In this document: piece after piece, positions 7,930 to 16,166 of the stretch | Layout: every line of letters begins with the position of its first letter | Position numbering within the stretch: position 1 is the stretch's first letter | Assembly: GCF_003426815.1 (NCBI RefSeq) | Contig: NZ_QKYK01000001.1 | Span: forward strand, 186,001 to 250,000 | Length of the DNA: 64,000 bases | Reading direction: 5' to 3' | DNA from: Desertimonas flava | GTDB taxonomy: Bacteria > Actinomycetota > Acidimicrobiia > Acidimicrobiales > Ilumatobacteraceae | Notes under the pieces: generated by a model | The model's input: only the letters and a program-made list of their open reading frames with translations | Databases searched by the model: none | Told to the model about the DNA's origin: nothing | Made by a program: the position numbers and the translations under genes

Positions 7930-8205
7930 TCAGCCCATGTAGGGAAGCCGTTCCTGCGCGTCGATCTCGAGGAAGCGCTCGTTGAGCGCGAGCACGATCA
8001 GGTTGTGTTCGTTCGTAGCCAGCTCAGCGCCCTTCGAGAAGTGTCCGAAGAGCATCTTCGATGTCGCCAACCCACCCAGCGCCACGTACCGCAGATACAG
8101 ATCCCACAGGGACAAGCCGGCACGGAGGCGAGCCGGCGTCAGTGTCCGCCACGGCATCTCGTCCGGCATTTGCCCGACACTGGACAGGTCATCGCGCCCG
8201 CTCAT
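7930..8205 (-). CDS. Small uncharacterised protein coupled to STAS gene
   Basis: 91 residues from ATG 8205, which overlaps the STAS stop as ATGA (strong sign of translational coupling). A longer reading frame exists upstream but would lie entirely inside the STAS gene. The sequence includes WRTLTPARLRAGLSLWDLY, LRYVALGGLATSKMLFGHFS and NEHNLIVLALNERFLEID, predicted mostly helical with no signal peptide. I do not recognise the family. Its position between a STAS protein and a GAF-ANTAR regulator suggests a small signalling partner. Confidence 0.7.
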   Translation of the reverse strand: MSGRDDLSSVGQMPDEMPWRTLTPARLRAGLSLWDLYLRYVALGGLATSKMLFGHFSKGAELATNEHNLIVLALNERFLEIDAQERLPYMG

Positions 8206-8627
8206 CTGATTCGTCGACCTGCACCGGACACCGTGGAACCCCACTTCTCCCACAGTCCGGTGATCTCGGCAACCCTCCGGAACGCGTTCGAGGGCGAACG
8301 AAGCCAGACCTCGTCGCAACAGACAGCGGCCGCGAGCAATGATCGGAGGCCGCCACCGTCGAGGAACGTCACGCCGCTGGCGTCGATCACCACCGGGTCT
8401 CCGGCGTTGCGGGCGCGTTCGAACTCCTCACGCAGGCACTCGCGGCACGCGACGTCGACATCGCCGCTGAGGATGATCAGCCATGACGACCCGTTCTGGA
8501 GTCCGACGGTGCTTGCTGAGGCAGGCCTCGTGGTGATTGATGTGATGGTTGATGTGGCGCACACAGCACTCCCGTTCCTGGCCGCGACTGCGGCCGTCGT
8601 TCGGATGGGGCTCAGCTGGGCGATCAA
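8202..8627 (-). CDS. STAS-domain protein lacking the phosphorylatable serine
   Basis: Up to 141 residues; the STAS domain is in the C-terminal ~95 (SSWLIILSGDVDVACREC, PVVIDASGVTFLDGGGLRSLL). The first ~45 residues are low in complexity and the true start may lie further in. Anti-sigma-factor antagonists carry a phosphorylated Ser in D-S-x-G-L; here the position is Gly (LDGGGLRSL). The protein may thus be a constitutively active antagonist or a non-phosphorylatable docking module. It sits near a SpoIIE phosphatase and an RsbW-like kinase, and its stop overlaps the next gene's ATG. Confidence 0.8.
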   Translation of the reverse strand: MIAQLSPIRTTAAVAARNGSAVCATSTITSITTRPASASTVGLQNGSSWLIILSGDVDVACRECLREEFERARNAGDPVVIDASGVTFLDGGGLRSLLAAAVCCDEVWLRSPSNAFRRVAEITGLWEKWGSTVSGAGRRIR

Positions 8628-8806
8628 CCGGGCGTGGCTGGAACATCAACCACCCCCCACGGTACTCCTCGATGGGGCTGGACGCCACCGGTGGTTGCAG
8701 CAGCGGCGAGACGCCCTCTCCAAAAGACAGGATTCGGCGGTCGCCGGGGCGGGTACAAGGGCCGTGCCGAGAGCGAGGCACGGTGCCCGCAGGCCAGGAG
8801 GGCAAC

Positions 8807-9307
8807 GTGATCGAGGTGTGGGCGAGCGACTCGGATCATGCGCGGACGGGCGACGACGACGAGGTGACCGTCACGTTCACCATTCCTGATCGGGGTGACA
8901 TCGAGGCCGCCGCGGTGGTCGGCGACTTCAACGACTGGTCCGAGACGTCGACGCCGATGACGATTCGCGGCGACGTTTTCACGGCGACCATGCGGCTGCG
9001 GACGGGACGGCGCTATCGCTTCAAGTACCTGCTCAACGGCTCCCGCTGGGAGAACGACTGGGCCGCCGACGACTACGAGACGAACCGGTTCGGCGGTGAC
9101 GACTCCGTGCTCGACCTCCGGCGCACGTCCCGCCCGGAGAGCAGGACGGACATCAACGTCTCGTCGCCGGTGCCGGATCGCCCGTGCCGGCCGCCCGCCG
9201 AGCGGGCCGTGGGCAGCTTCGACACCGACCGGCGGGCGCTGGCCGAATTCGTCCGGGTTTGGAGAGAGGACGCCGCGCGACGTCACGGCATGGAGACCGC
9301 CCACTGA
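8807..9307 (+). CDS. Glycogen-recognition (CBM48/AMPK-beta type) domain protein
   Basis: 166 residues from GTG 8807, chosen because CCAGGAGGG ends 4 bp upstream. Residues ~15-105 are a CBM48-like domain (VTFTIPDRGDIEAAAVVGDF, NDWSETSTPM, YRFKYLLNGSRWENDW). The tail is Arg/Asp-rich and ends in a short helix-like AEFVRVWREDAARRHGMET. No catalytic domain is fused. It is paralogous to the partial protein at 1-307 and lies 4 bp upstream of a histidine phosphatase gene, so the two are probably co-transcribed. A role in alpha-glucan binding is inferred from the fold only. Confidence 0.8.
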   Translation: MIEVWASDSDHARTGDDDEVTVTFTIPDRGDIEAAAVVGDFNDWSETSTPMTIRGDVFTATMRLRTGRRYRFKYLLNGSRWENDWAADDYETNRFGGDDSVLDLRRTSRPESRTDINVSSPVPDRPCRPPAERAVGSFDTDRRALAEFVRVWREDAARRHGMETAH

Positions 9308-9311
9308 TGTG

Positions 9312-10055
9312 ATGATGAATCCCGAGCTGAGTGAGCTGTGGCTGCTCCGTCACGGGCAGAGCCTGGGGAACGTCGCCAACGACGCGGCGCGCGACACCGA
9401 CACGCATCGGCTCGATCTCGCCGAACGCGACATGGACGTGCCGTTGTCCGACCTCGGCGTCGAGCAGTCGCGGGCGTTCGGCAAGTGGCTCGGCGCCAAG
9501 CCCGAGACCGATCGTCCCGATGTGGTGGTGTGTTCCCCGTATCTCCGCTCCGCCGAGACGGTCCGGCACATGCTGGCGGCCGCGCACGCGGCGATCGAGG
9601 TCGTGCTCGACGAGCGCTTGCGTGAGCGGGAGTTCGGCATCCTGGACCTCCTCACCCATCGCGGCATCGTGGCCAAGTACCCAGAGGAGGCGGAGCGGCG
9701 CAGCCGGCTCGGCAAGTTCTACTACCGCCCACCAGGTGGTGAGAGCTGGGTCGACGTCGCCCTCCGCCTGCGCTCGCTTCGGGACTCGATCGTGCGGGAG
9801 TATCCCGATCGGCGTGTCCTCCTGGTGACGCACGAGGTGCCGATCATCATCACGAGGTATCTGGTGGAACGGCTCGACGAGGCGGACGCGCTGGCCCTGA
9901 GCGCCGCCGGCCACGTGGCCAACTGCTCGCTCACCACGTTCGTCCGCGACGAGGAACGCCGGCTCCGTCTCGAACTCGACGCGTGGACCGTCCCGCTGCG
10001 TCAGGAGCACACATTGATCACGGAGGAACCCGATGCCCCGGTCGCGTCCCGTTGA
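9312..10055 (+). CDS. Histidine phosphatase family protein
   Basis: 247 residues from ATG 9312 (ATG 9315 and GTG 9309 are alternatives). LWLLRHGQSLGN is the catalytic RHG block, CSPYLRSAETVRHML the second block, and VLLVTHEVPIIITRYL carries the second catalytic His; Glu in REREFGILDLL is the likely proton donor. Longer than the protein at 423-986, with an insertion around YPEEAERRSRLGKFYYRPPGG seen in larger phosphoglycerate mutase-like phosphatases. It overlaps the start of the NnrD gene by 23 bp. Substrate unknown. Confidence 0.85.
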   Translation: MMNPELSELWLLRHGQSLGNVANDAARDTDTHRLDLAERDMDVPLSDLGVEQSRAFGKWLGAKPETDRPDVVVCSPYLRSAETVRHMLAAAHAAIEVVLDERLREREFGILDLLTHRGIVAKYPEEAERRSRLGKFYYRPPGGESWVDVALRLRSLRDSIVREYPDRRVLLVTHEVPIIITRYLVERLDEADALALSAAGHVANCSLTTFVRDEERRLRLELDAWTVPLRQEHTLITEEPDAPVASR

Positions 10056-10902
10056 GACGACGCTCGATGCGACGGCCCTGAGGTCGTTGCCGCTCCCCGA
10101 CGACGAGCAGGACGACAAGCGTCACCGGGGCACGGTGCTCGTCATCGGTGGGTCCGTCGAGACGCCCGGGGCAGCGTTGCTCGCCGGTGTGGCGGCGCTG
10201 CGCATGGGAGCGGGCCGACTCCAGATCGCCAGCGCGCCGCCGGTACTCGCTCAGCTCGGTGTGGCGATCCCGGAAGCGCTGGTGATCCCGGACGACCTCG
10301 GCTCGCCTGGGCTGTCTCAGCGGGTGGCGACGGCGGATGCCGTGGTCGTCGGACCCGGACTCAGCGACCCCGACCACGCTGTGGATCTGCTCGGCCTCGT
10401 GCTCGAGCACGCCGCGAGTGGCACGGTCGTCGTCGTCGACGCGATGGCGCTCGACGCGCTGGTCACGCTGTCCGATCGGCTGGCCGACTCGGCCGCTCGG
10501 ATCATCGTGACGCCGAACCGCGAGGAGCTCGACCGCCTCGCGACCGGTGAGTCCGAGGACGTGCCGGTCGAGTGCGTCGTCGCTCAGGACTACGGCGTGA
10601 CCGTCGTGTCGTTCGGCCGCATCGCCGGGCCGGACGGACGGTGCTACGTGGATCGGGGCACGGTCATGGGTCTGGGCACGTCCGGCGCCGGCGACATCCT
10701 GGCGGGGGCGATCGGTGGTGTGGCGGCCCGGTCCGGCGATGTCCTCACGGCTGCGGCGTGGGCGATGCTCGGTCATCGCGTCGCGGCGAACCGTGCCGCA
10801 GCGGCGATCGCGCCCCTGGGCTACATCGCCCGCGAGATCGTCGACGAGCTTCCGCGGGCCCTCGCCGAGCTCCACGGCCTGATGGCGGCCCGCGACGGCT
10901 GA
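10033..10902 (+). CDS. nnrD: ADP/ATP-dependent NAD(P)H-hydrate dehydratase
   Basis: 289 residues, YjeF C-terminal/ribokinase-like family that dehydrates damaged NAD(P)HX back to NAD(P)H. Visible motifs: HRGTVLVIGGSVETPGAALL near the N-terminus, VVVDAMALDAL, IVTPNREELDRL and the nucleotide-binding GLGTSGAGDILAGAIGG. The N-terminal YjeF epimerase domain is not fused, so the epimerase must be elsewhere. The start overlaps the upstream phosphatase gene by 23 bp. A full-length housekeeping repair enzyme. Confidence 0.9.
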   Translation: MPRSRPVETTLDATALRSLPLPDDEQDDKRHRGTVLVIGGSVETPGAALLAGVAALRMGAGRLQIASAPPVLAQLGVAIPEALVIPDDLGSPGLSQRVATADAVVVGPGLSDPDHAVDLLGLVLEHAASGTVVVVDAMALDALVTLSDRLADSAARIIVTPNREELDRLATGESEDVPVECVVAQDYGVTVVSFGRIAGPDGRCYVDRGTVMGLGTSGAGDILAGAIGGVAARSGDVLTAAAWAMLGHRVAANRAAAAIAPLGYIAREIVDELPRALAELHGLMAARDG

Positions 10903-10920
10903 CTCCTCCAGCGCGCCGCC

Positions 10921-11205
10921 TCACCTTCGCAGGAGCTCGGCGGTCTGTGGTCCGAACTCGCTGGCGACCGGCACGACCAGGTCGGCGGGGAACCCACCGC
11001 GGCGGGCGTGCTCGCGAACGGTCTCGTCGTCGTCGGTCTCGTGGACGCAGTAGAGCTTGTCGCCGGCCACGTACGTGGTGACCCAGTGGTAGGGCAGCCC
11101 GAGCGAGCCGACCGCCTCGTTCGAGGTCTGCGAGATCTCGGCGAGCTGTTGCTCGGTGAGCTCGCTGGCTCCGGGGATGTTGCGTTCGATGATGAAGCGC
11201 TGCAC
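10921..11205 (-). CDS. DUF4242-type small protein
   Basis: 94 residues: MQRFIIERNIPGASELTEQ, WVTTYVAGDKLYCVHETDDD, then VREHARRGGFPADLV. This resembles DUF4242 (Streptomyces SCO4226-like ferredoxin-fold proteins, reported to bind nickel). The YVAGDKLYCVHE core is highly typical. Cytoplasmic and single-domain. It is convergent with nnrD and divergent from the secreted protein gene at 11442. Between 11206 and 11441 there are only short direct repeats of GTGAATGAAC/GTGAATGAACC and no gene. Confidence 0.75.
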   Translation of the reverse strand: MQRFIIERNIPGASELTEQQLAEISQTSNEAVGSLGLPYHWVTTYVAGDKLYCVHETDDDETVREHARRGGFPADLVVPVASEFGPQTAELLRR

Positions 11206-11441
11206 TGACGTACTCCTCTGTGAATGAACTGGTGAATGAACCGGTGAATCGACCGCCGGTGTGCGGCGCGATCAGCCTGCGCTCGAACGGCCTCCCTGCG
11301 CATCGGGAGCCACCACCCATTTGTCCGTCCGGTGGGGGCGTCCGAAAGATGGGGAACGCCTCCCGATGTGGCGACCGGCCCGTCTTCTCAGAGTGTCGCT
11401 GGGGTGAGAACCGCTCATCCCATCGGACCCGAAGGGGACCC

Positions 11442-12038
11442 ATGCACATGTATCGGAATTCATCGACCCGCCGCTTCCGCGTGGTGGTCGCCGCAGCCAC
11501 GATCACCCTCGGCATCGTCGCCGCCGTCTCGGCGGGACCGGCCGGGGCCGCAGCGCACGGTGACGACGGCGAGCACACGATGGCCGTGGAGGAGCAGGCG
11601 GCGGCGATGGCGGCCACCGCTCGCTATCAGGACGTCGCCATCGCCGAGGCCGAGGGCTGGGCCAGCTCGATCGACACGTTGGGCTGTTTCCAGGACGACG
11701 CCCGCGGCGGGATGGGCGTGCACTACGTCAACGACTCGCTGATGGACGACGTGGTCGACATCGCCAAGCCAGAGGCGCTGGTGTACGAGCTGGATGCCAC
11801 CGGCGCCGTCGCCGGGCTCGTCGCCCACGAGTACATCGTCCCGGTCGAGGCCTGGACGTCGGCGGAGCCGCCGCAGTTGTTCGGCATGGACTTCCATCAA
11901 CATCCGGTGCTGCCCCTGTGGGTGCTGCACACGTGGATGTGGAAGGAGAACCCGACCGGGATGTTCTCCGATTGGAATCCGGCCGTCCGCCCCTGCCCGG
12001 CCGGGGTGCCGATTTTCGGCGTCGACCTCCCGGAGTGA
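11442..12038 (+). CDS. Secreted hypothetical protein
   Basis: 198 residues from ATG 11442 (a second ATG lies two codons in). A clear Sec signal peptide is present: basic N-terminus (MHMYRNSSTRRFR), hydrophobic core VVVAAATITLGIVAAVSAG and an AGAAA cleavage region. The mature part contains ARYQDVAIAEAEGWASSID, GGMGVHYVNDSLMDD and GMDFHQHPVLPLWVLHTWMW, with two Cys possibly disulphide-linked. This GMGVHYVN...HPVLPLWVLHTWMWKENP pattern recurs in exported actinobacterial hypotheticals, but I know no function. The LAL regulator gene starts directly after its stop, so the two are probably linked transcriptionally. Confidence 0.75.
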   Translation: MHMYRNSSTRRFRVVVAAATITLGIVAAVSAGPAGAAAHGDDGEHTMAVEEQAAAMAATARYQDVAIAEAEGWASSIDTLGCFQDDARGGMGVHYVNDSLMDDVVDIAKPEALVYELDATGAVAGLVAHEYIVPVEAWTSAEPPQLFGMDFHQHPVLPLWVLHTWMWKENPTGMFSDWNPAVRPCPAGVPIFGVDLPE

Positions 12039-14642
12039 ATGCCTAGCATCGGCGCGATGTCGCCCGTCGAGCGCGATCGGGAGCTGGCTGCGCTGCACGA
12101 CGCGTGGAGCGAAGCGGCTCTCGGTCGCGGGGGCATGGTCGTCGTCAGCGGTGAGGCCGGGGCCGGCAAGACCACGCTCGTCCAGCACTTCTCGGACGGG
12201 CTCGACGCGGCGCGCGTGTTGTGGGGCGGGTGCGATCCGTTGAGCACCCCCCGCCCGCTCGGTCCGTTCCACGACATGGCGGCCGAGCTGAGCGAGCCGA
12301 CCACTCGCCAGCTTCGTGAGGCGGGGGCACCCCACGAGATCTTCGCCGCGGTGTACGCCGAGCTCTGCGCCGACCCCGCACTGCTCGTCGTCGACGACCT
12401 GCACTGGGCCGACCAGGGCACGATCGACCTGCTGCGGTTCTTGCTGCGCCGGCTCGAGTCGACGCGAGCGCTCGTGGTCGTCACGATGCGCGACGACGAG
12501 CTCGGTATCGACCATCCGGTGCGGAGCCTGCTCGGCGACGCCGCCCGGTCGCCCCGCGCCCGCGCCGTTGCCGTCGCGCCCCTCAGCGTGGACGGGATCG
12601 CCGCCCTTGCCGCCGGCCGCGCCGTCGACGCCGCCCGCCTGCATCAACGTACGGGCGGCAATCCCTTCTTCGTCACCGAACTGCTCGAACACAGCAGCGA
12701 CGAACTGCCCGCCACGATCCGCGACGCCGTCCTCGCGCGCACCGCGGGCCTGTCCGAGAGTGCTTGGGAGGTTCTCCACCTCCTCGTGTGCGCCCCCGAG
12801 TCCATCCCGGATCAGCTCCTGCCGGCGCTCGGCATCGGGTTCGCGCCGCTGCGCGAGCTGCACGAGCTGGGATTGATCCGGCGGGGGAACCGTGGCGTCG
12901 CCTTCCGCCACGATCTCAGCCGGCAGGCGATCGCGAGCACGCTGCCGCCCGGGAGCGAAGCCGCACTCCATCGGCGGCTGCTCGATGCCCTGGAGCCGTT
13001 CCCGGTGGCCGACTCGTCGGTGCTGGTGCACCACGCGCTCGGAGCCGGCGATGCCCCGGCGATCCTGCGGCACGCCGCGGCCGCTGGTCGTGCGGCGGCG
13101 CGTTCCGGGGCCCACACGCAGGCGGCCGAGTTCTACGCCCGCGCGCTCGAGCGCGCGGTCGCCGCGCCGGCCAGTGATCGCGCCGAACTGCTGGAGGCGG
13201 TGGCGACCGAGTACTACCTGATCGACCGTCTCGAGGACGCGATCGCCGCCAGCGCCCGTGCGATGCGCGTGCGCGAGGAGGCCGCAGACCACGTCGGCAT
13301 GTCCGCAAACCATCACGCGCTGGCCGTGTATCACTGGTACAACGCGGAGCGTCGCAAGGCCGATGAGCACGCCAGCGCGGCGGTCGATGCGTTCGCCGGA
13401 ACGCAGCCGGCCGAGCGGGACCACTCCGTCCTCGGTCACGCGTTCGCGATGCAGGCCTTCCTCTCGCTGCACGCCAGCAATCTCGACGCCGCCCGCGACC
13501 ACATCGGTCGCGCTCAGGTGGCCGCGGCGGGCACGGACGAGCCGACGGTCGGGGTGCGCGTGAGGCTGATCGATGGGCTACTGCGCGTGGTCGAGGGCGA
13601 CGCGGACAGCCGTCGGCGAGTCGTCGGCCTGCTCGACCGCGCGGGCGACGACTACGACGACGTCTATTCGAGTGGGTACAGCAACCTCAGCTTCCTCGAC
13701 GTCGAGCAACGCCGATTCGCCGACGCCGAACGGCTGCTCGCCAGCAGCATCACCATGTCCGTCGAGCGCGACCTGCCGATCTGCCGGGTCTGGCAGCTCG
13801 GCACGCGGGGTCGCCTCAAGATGCTGACCGGGGATTGGGACGGTGCATTGACCGACGCCGACGAGGTGCTCGCCGGTCGCAGCGCTCCGCTCGCGTGCTT
13901 CTGGCCGCACATGGAACGGGCGATCATCGGTCTGCGCCGTCACGGCGACTCGGGCTCGGAGCTCGACGCCGCGTGGGCGTTGGCCGTCCGCTACGGCGAG
14001 CGGCTCCGATTGCTCCACGTCGCAGCGGCGGTCGTCGAACAGGCCTGGCTCACCGGACGCGACGACGATCGGGTCCAAGCGTGCAGTGATCTGCTCGAGG
14101 CGCCGGCGGCGCCGGGCCAGGAGTGGGCGCGGGGCGACCTGGCCGTGTGGCTCCACCGACTGACCGGAACGGTCACCGCCGACAACGTCACCATCGCCGA
14201 GCCGTACGCGCTGGAGCTCGCCGGGGACGCGGTCGGGGCCGCGGAGGCGTGGGGAGCACTCGGCGCTCCGTTCGAGCAGGCATTGGCCTTGGCTCAGTCA
14301 CCTGACCCCGAGGCCATCCGGACAGCGGTCGACCTCCTCGACCGACTCGGTGCCGATGCCGTCGGCGCCAAAGTGCGCAGCCTGCTACGTGCCGCGGGTG
14401 TCGTCGCCGTGCCCGCCCGTCGGCGGGCGGCGACGCGAGCCCACCCTGCCGGTCTGACGGCGCGTCAGGAGGAGGTGCTGCGTCACCTCAGCCACGGGCT
14501 CACGAATGCCGAGCTGGCCGACGCGCTGTTCATCTCGGCCAAGACCGTCGACCATCACGTGTCGGCGATCCTCACGAAGCTCGGCGTGGCCAGCAGGCGC
14601 GAGGCCGTGCGTTCGGCTCGAGAGATGGGGCTCCTCGACTGA
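12039..14642 (+). CDS. LAL-family LuxR transcriptional regulator with AAA ATPase domain
   Basis: 867 residues from ATG 12039 immediately after the previous stop; an internal ATG at 12057 is an alternative. Walker A GEAGAGKTT at ~residues 38-46, Walker B LLVVDDLHWADQ near 110-121, then ~500 residues of helical TPR-like repeats. A C-terminal LuxR HTH starts at GLTARQEEVLRHLSHGLTN and ends ASRREAVRSAREMGLLD. Large ATP-binding LuxR regulators respond to inducer or nutrient states and often activate adjacent genes. Neighbours here are the secreted protein upstream and a PIG-L deacetylase downstream. Confidence 0.9.
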   Translation: MPSIGAMSPVERDRELAALHDAWSEAALGRGGMVVVSGEAGAGKTTLVQHFSDGLDAARVLWGGCDPLSTPRPLGPFHDMAAELSEPTTRQLREAGAPHEIFAAVYAELCADPALLVVDDLHWADQGTIDLLRFLLRRLESTRALVVVTMRDDELGIDHPVRSLLGDAARSPRARAVAVAPLSVDGIAALAAGRAVDAARLHQRTGGNPFFVTELLEHSSDELPATIRDAVLARTAGLSESAWEVLHLLVCAPESIPDQLLPALGIGFAPLRELHELGLIRRGNRGVAFRHDLSRQAIASTLPPGSEAALHRRLLDALEPFPVADSSVLVHHALGAGDAPAILRHAAAAGRAAARSGAHTQAAEFYARALERAVAAPASDRAELLEAVATEYYLIDRLEDAIAASARAMRVREEAADHVGMSANHHALAVYHWYNAERRKADEHASAAVDAFAGTQPAERDHSVLGHAFAMQAFLSLHASNLDAARDHIGRAQVAAAGTDEPTVGVRVRLIDGLLRVVEGDADSRRRVVGLLDRAGDDYDDVYSSGYSNLSFLDVEQRRFADAERLLASSITMSVERDLPICRVWQLGTRGRLKMLTGDWDGALTDADEVLAGRSAPLACFWPHMERAIIGLRRHGDSGSELDAAWALAVRYGERLRLLHVAAAVVEQAWLTGRDDDRVQACSDLLEAPAAPGQEWARGDLAVWLHRLTGTVTADNVTIAEPYALELAGDAVGAAEAWGALGAPFEQALALAQSPDPEAIRTAVDLLDRLGADAVGAKVRSLLRAAGVVAVPARRRAATRAHPAGLTARQEEVLRHLSHGLTNAELADALFISAKTVDHHVSAILTKLGVASRREAVRSAREMGLLD

Positions 14643-14735
14643 GCAAATGGGGATCGGCTCCCGATGTCGGGAGACGGCCGTTCGTTCACGATGGGCGGGC
14701 CGGCGACCGCCGGCTGCACTCGAACGGAGAACCTC

Positions 14736-14921
14736 ATGCTGCACCCCGACATGCTCGCCGCCATCGCTCGCGATCGCCTGGCCCACGAGTACCACCTCGC
14801 CGAGACACACCGTGCGCTCACGCAGGTGCGACGTGCTCGCAGGGCCGAGCACCCGTCGCCGCTCGTCGCCGGCGAGTCTCGCCGATCCCGAATGGAGCGA
14901 CGTCGTGCGTGGCACTCGTGA
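14736..14921 (+). CDS. Small basic hypothetical protein
   Basis: 61 residues from ATG 14736, with CGGAGA 7 bp upstream. Sequence MLHPDMLAAIARDRLAHEYH is followed by AETHRALTQVRRARRAEHPS and a basic tail. It resembles the short, helical proteins often found beside LuxR/LAL or PIG-L genes in actinobacteria, but I recognise no domain. The 3' end overlaps the GTG start of the PIG-L gene by 17 bp. It could be a real leader-like small protein or a chance frame. Confidence 0.45.
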   Translation: MLHPDMLAAIARDRLAHEYHLAETHRALTQVRRARRAEHPSPLVAGESRRSRMERRRAWHS

Positions 14922-15684
14922 ACGTCGCGTGGCCCGACTCGGTGCGAACCGTCCGACGATGCTCGGGGTGTGGGCCCATCCCGACGACGAGGCCTATCTG
15001 TCCGCCGGCCTGATGGCTCAGTTCGTGAAGCGTGGCGGACGCGTGGTGATCGTGACCGCCACCCGCGGTGAGGCGGGAACCGACGACCCGACCAGGTGGC
15101 CGCCCGATCGCCTGGCCGCCCGACGGGAGCGTGAGCTCGGCGCCAGCCTTGGTGCGCTCGGCGTCGAGGAGTTCCACCTGCTCGAAGCGCCCGACGGTGG
15201 CTGTCACGACCTCGACCACACCGACGCCATCGCCGGTCACATCGACCGTGTGCGCCCCGATCTGATCGTCACGTTCGGACCCGATGGCCTCACCGGCCAC
15301 ACCGATCATCGCGCCGTCAGTGCGTGGGCCACGGCGGCGCGCGCCGCGGCCCGCCCGCAGGCCGACCTGTGGTACGCAACCGTCGCGTCGGAGTTCCACG
15401 ATCGATGGGCCGACGTCAACACCGCGGCCCGGTTCTTCTATCCCAACCAGCCGGATGTGCCAAGAGCCTCGGTCAGCGACCTCGTCCACCACGCGGTGCT
15501 GCCGGACGACCTGCTCGACCTGAAGATGGCGGCGCTCGCCGCCCACACCACACAAACGGCGCGTCTGATCGAGCTGGTCGGGATGTCCACCTACCGCGAG
15601 TGGTGGCGCACCGAGTCGTTCGTGCGCGGCCCGGCCGCCCACAGCCATCTGCGGTTCGCCTCACTCGACAGCCTCGCGGCGTGA
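14905..15684 (+). CDS. PIG-L family deacetylase
   Basis: 259 residues if GTG 14905 is used (ATG 14959 directly before the first motif is an alternative). The LmbE/PIG-L zinc motif is intact: GVWAHPDDEAYLSAGLM supplies His-x-x-Asp-Asp/Glu, and TGHTDHRAVSAW the third His ligand. Enzymes of this family remove N-acetyl groups from GlcNAc-like substrates (for example in mycothiol or antibiotic pathways). The C-terminus contains FYPNQPDVPRAS and HTTQTARLIEL. It follows the LAL regulator on the same strand and may be its target. Substrate not assignable. Confidence 0.85.
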   Translation: MRGTRERRVARLGANRPTMLGVWAHPDDEAYLSAGLMAQFVKRGGRVVIVTATRGEAGTDDPTRWPPDRLAARRERELGASLGALGVEEFHLLEAPDGGCHDLDHTDAIAGHIDRVRPDLIVTFGPDGLTGHTDHRAVSAWATAARAAARPQADLWYATVASEFHDRWADVNTAARFFYPNQPDVPRASVSDLVHHAVLPDDLLDLKMAALAAHTTQTARLIELVGMSTYREWWRTESFVRGPAAHSHLRFASLDSLAA

Positions 15685-15730
15685 CCGCGGCGAGGCCGAG
15701 CGATTCGACCGGCCCCCGTACAGTGGTGGC

Positions 15731-16141
15731 GTGGCGTTTCCTGTCGTGAACGGGCTCCGGGCGATCGAGTTCGGGACACCCGGCGCCTTGCGGCAGCTGC
15801 TGGTCGACCTCGTCGTCAACGGCAACAAGCGCGCTACGGCGGGACTCCTGACCGAGTACGAGGACGAGGGTGAGCCGCTCGAGCACGTCGGCGAGCGGCT
15901 CGCCATCGTGGACGACGACGGCCGGCACGTTGCCACCGTCGTCGTGACGGACGTCGTCGTCTCGCGCTTCGCCGACGTGCCCGACGAGTTCGCGCTGGCC
16001 GAGGCCGAAGGCGACCTCACCGCGGCGGACTTCCGCGAGAGCCACTCGCGCTACTGGGCGTCGGTGGGCGCTCCGGTCACCGACGACACACCGGTGGTGC
16101 AGGTGTACTTCGACTTCGTGACCGGCGACGCCGGAAGCTGA
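15731..16141 (+). CDS. ASCH-domain protein
   Basis: 136 residues from a GTG at 15731. The ASCH fold is recognisable: GTPGALRQLLVDLVVNGNKRA, TAGLLTEYEDEGEPLEHVGE, FADVPDEFALAEAEGDLTAA and the W/H-containing FRESHSRYWASVG. ASCH proteins are PUA-like and are proposed to bind RNA; some (YqfB) hydrolyse N4-acetylcytidine. The conserved GxK motif (NGNKRAT) is present. The gene is monocistronic and convergent with the SRPBCC gene downstream. Confidence 0.8.
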   Translation: MAFPVVNGLRAIEFGTPGALRQLLVDLVVNGNKRATAGLLTEYEDEGEPLEHVGERLAIVDDDGRHVATVVVTDVVVSRFADVPDEFALAEAEGDLTAADFRESHSRYWASVGAPVTDDTPVVQVYFDFVTGDAGS

Positions 16142-16166
16142 CGAGACAGGCCCGAACGGTGCGGAG

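Noticed and set aside
11460-13502. 680-codon minus-strand frame opposite the LAL regulator
   Set aside because: No domain or start context; the plus strand encodes Walker motifs and LuxR HTH.
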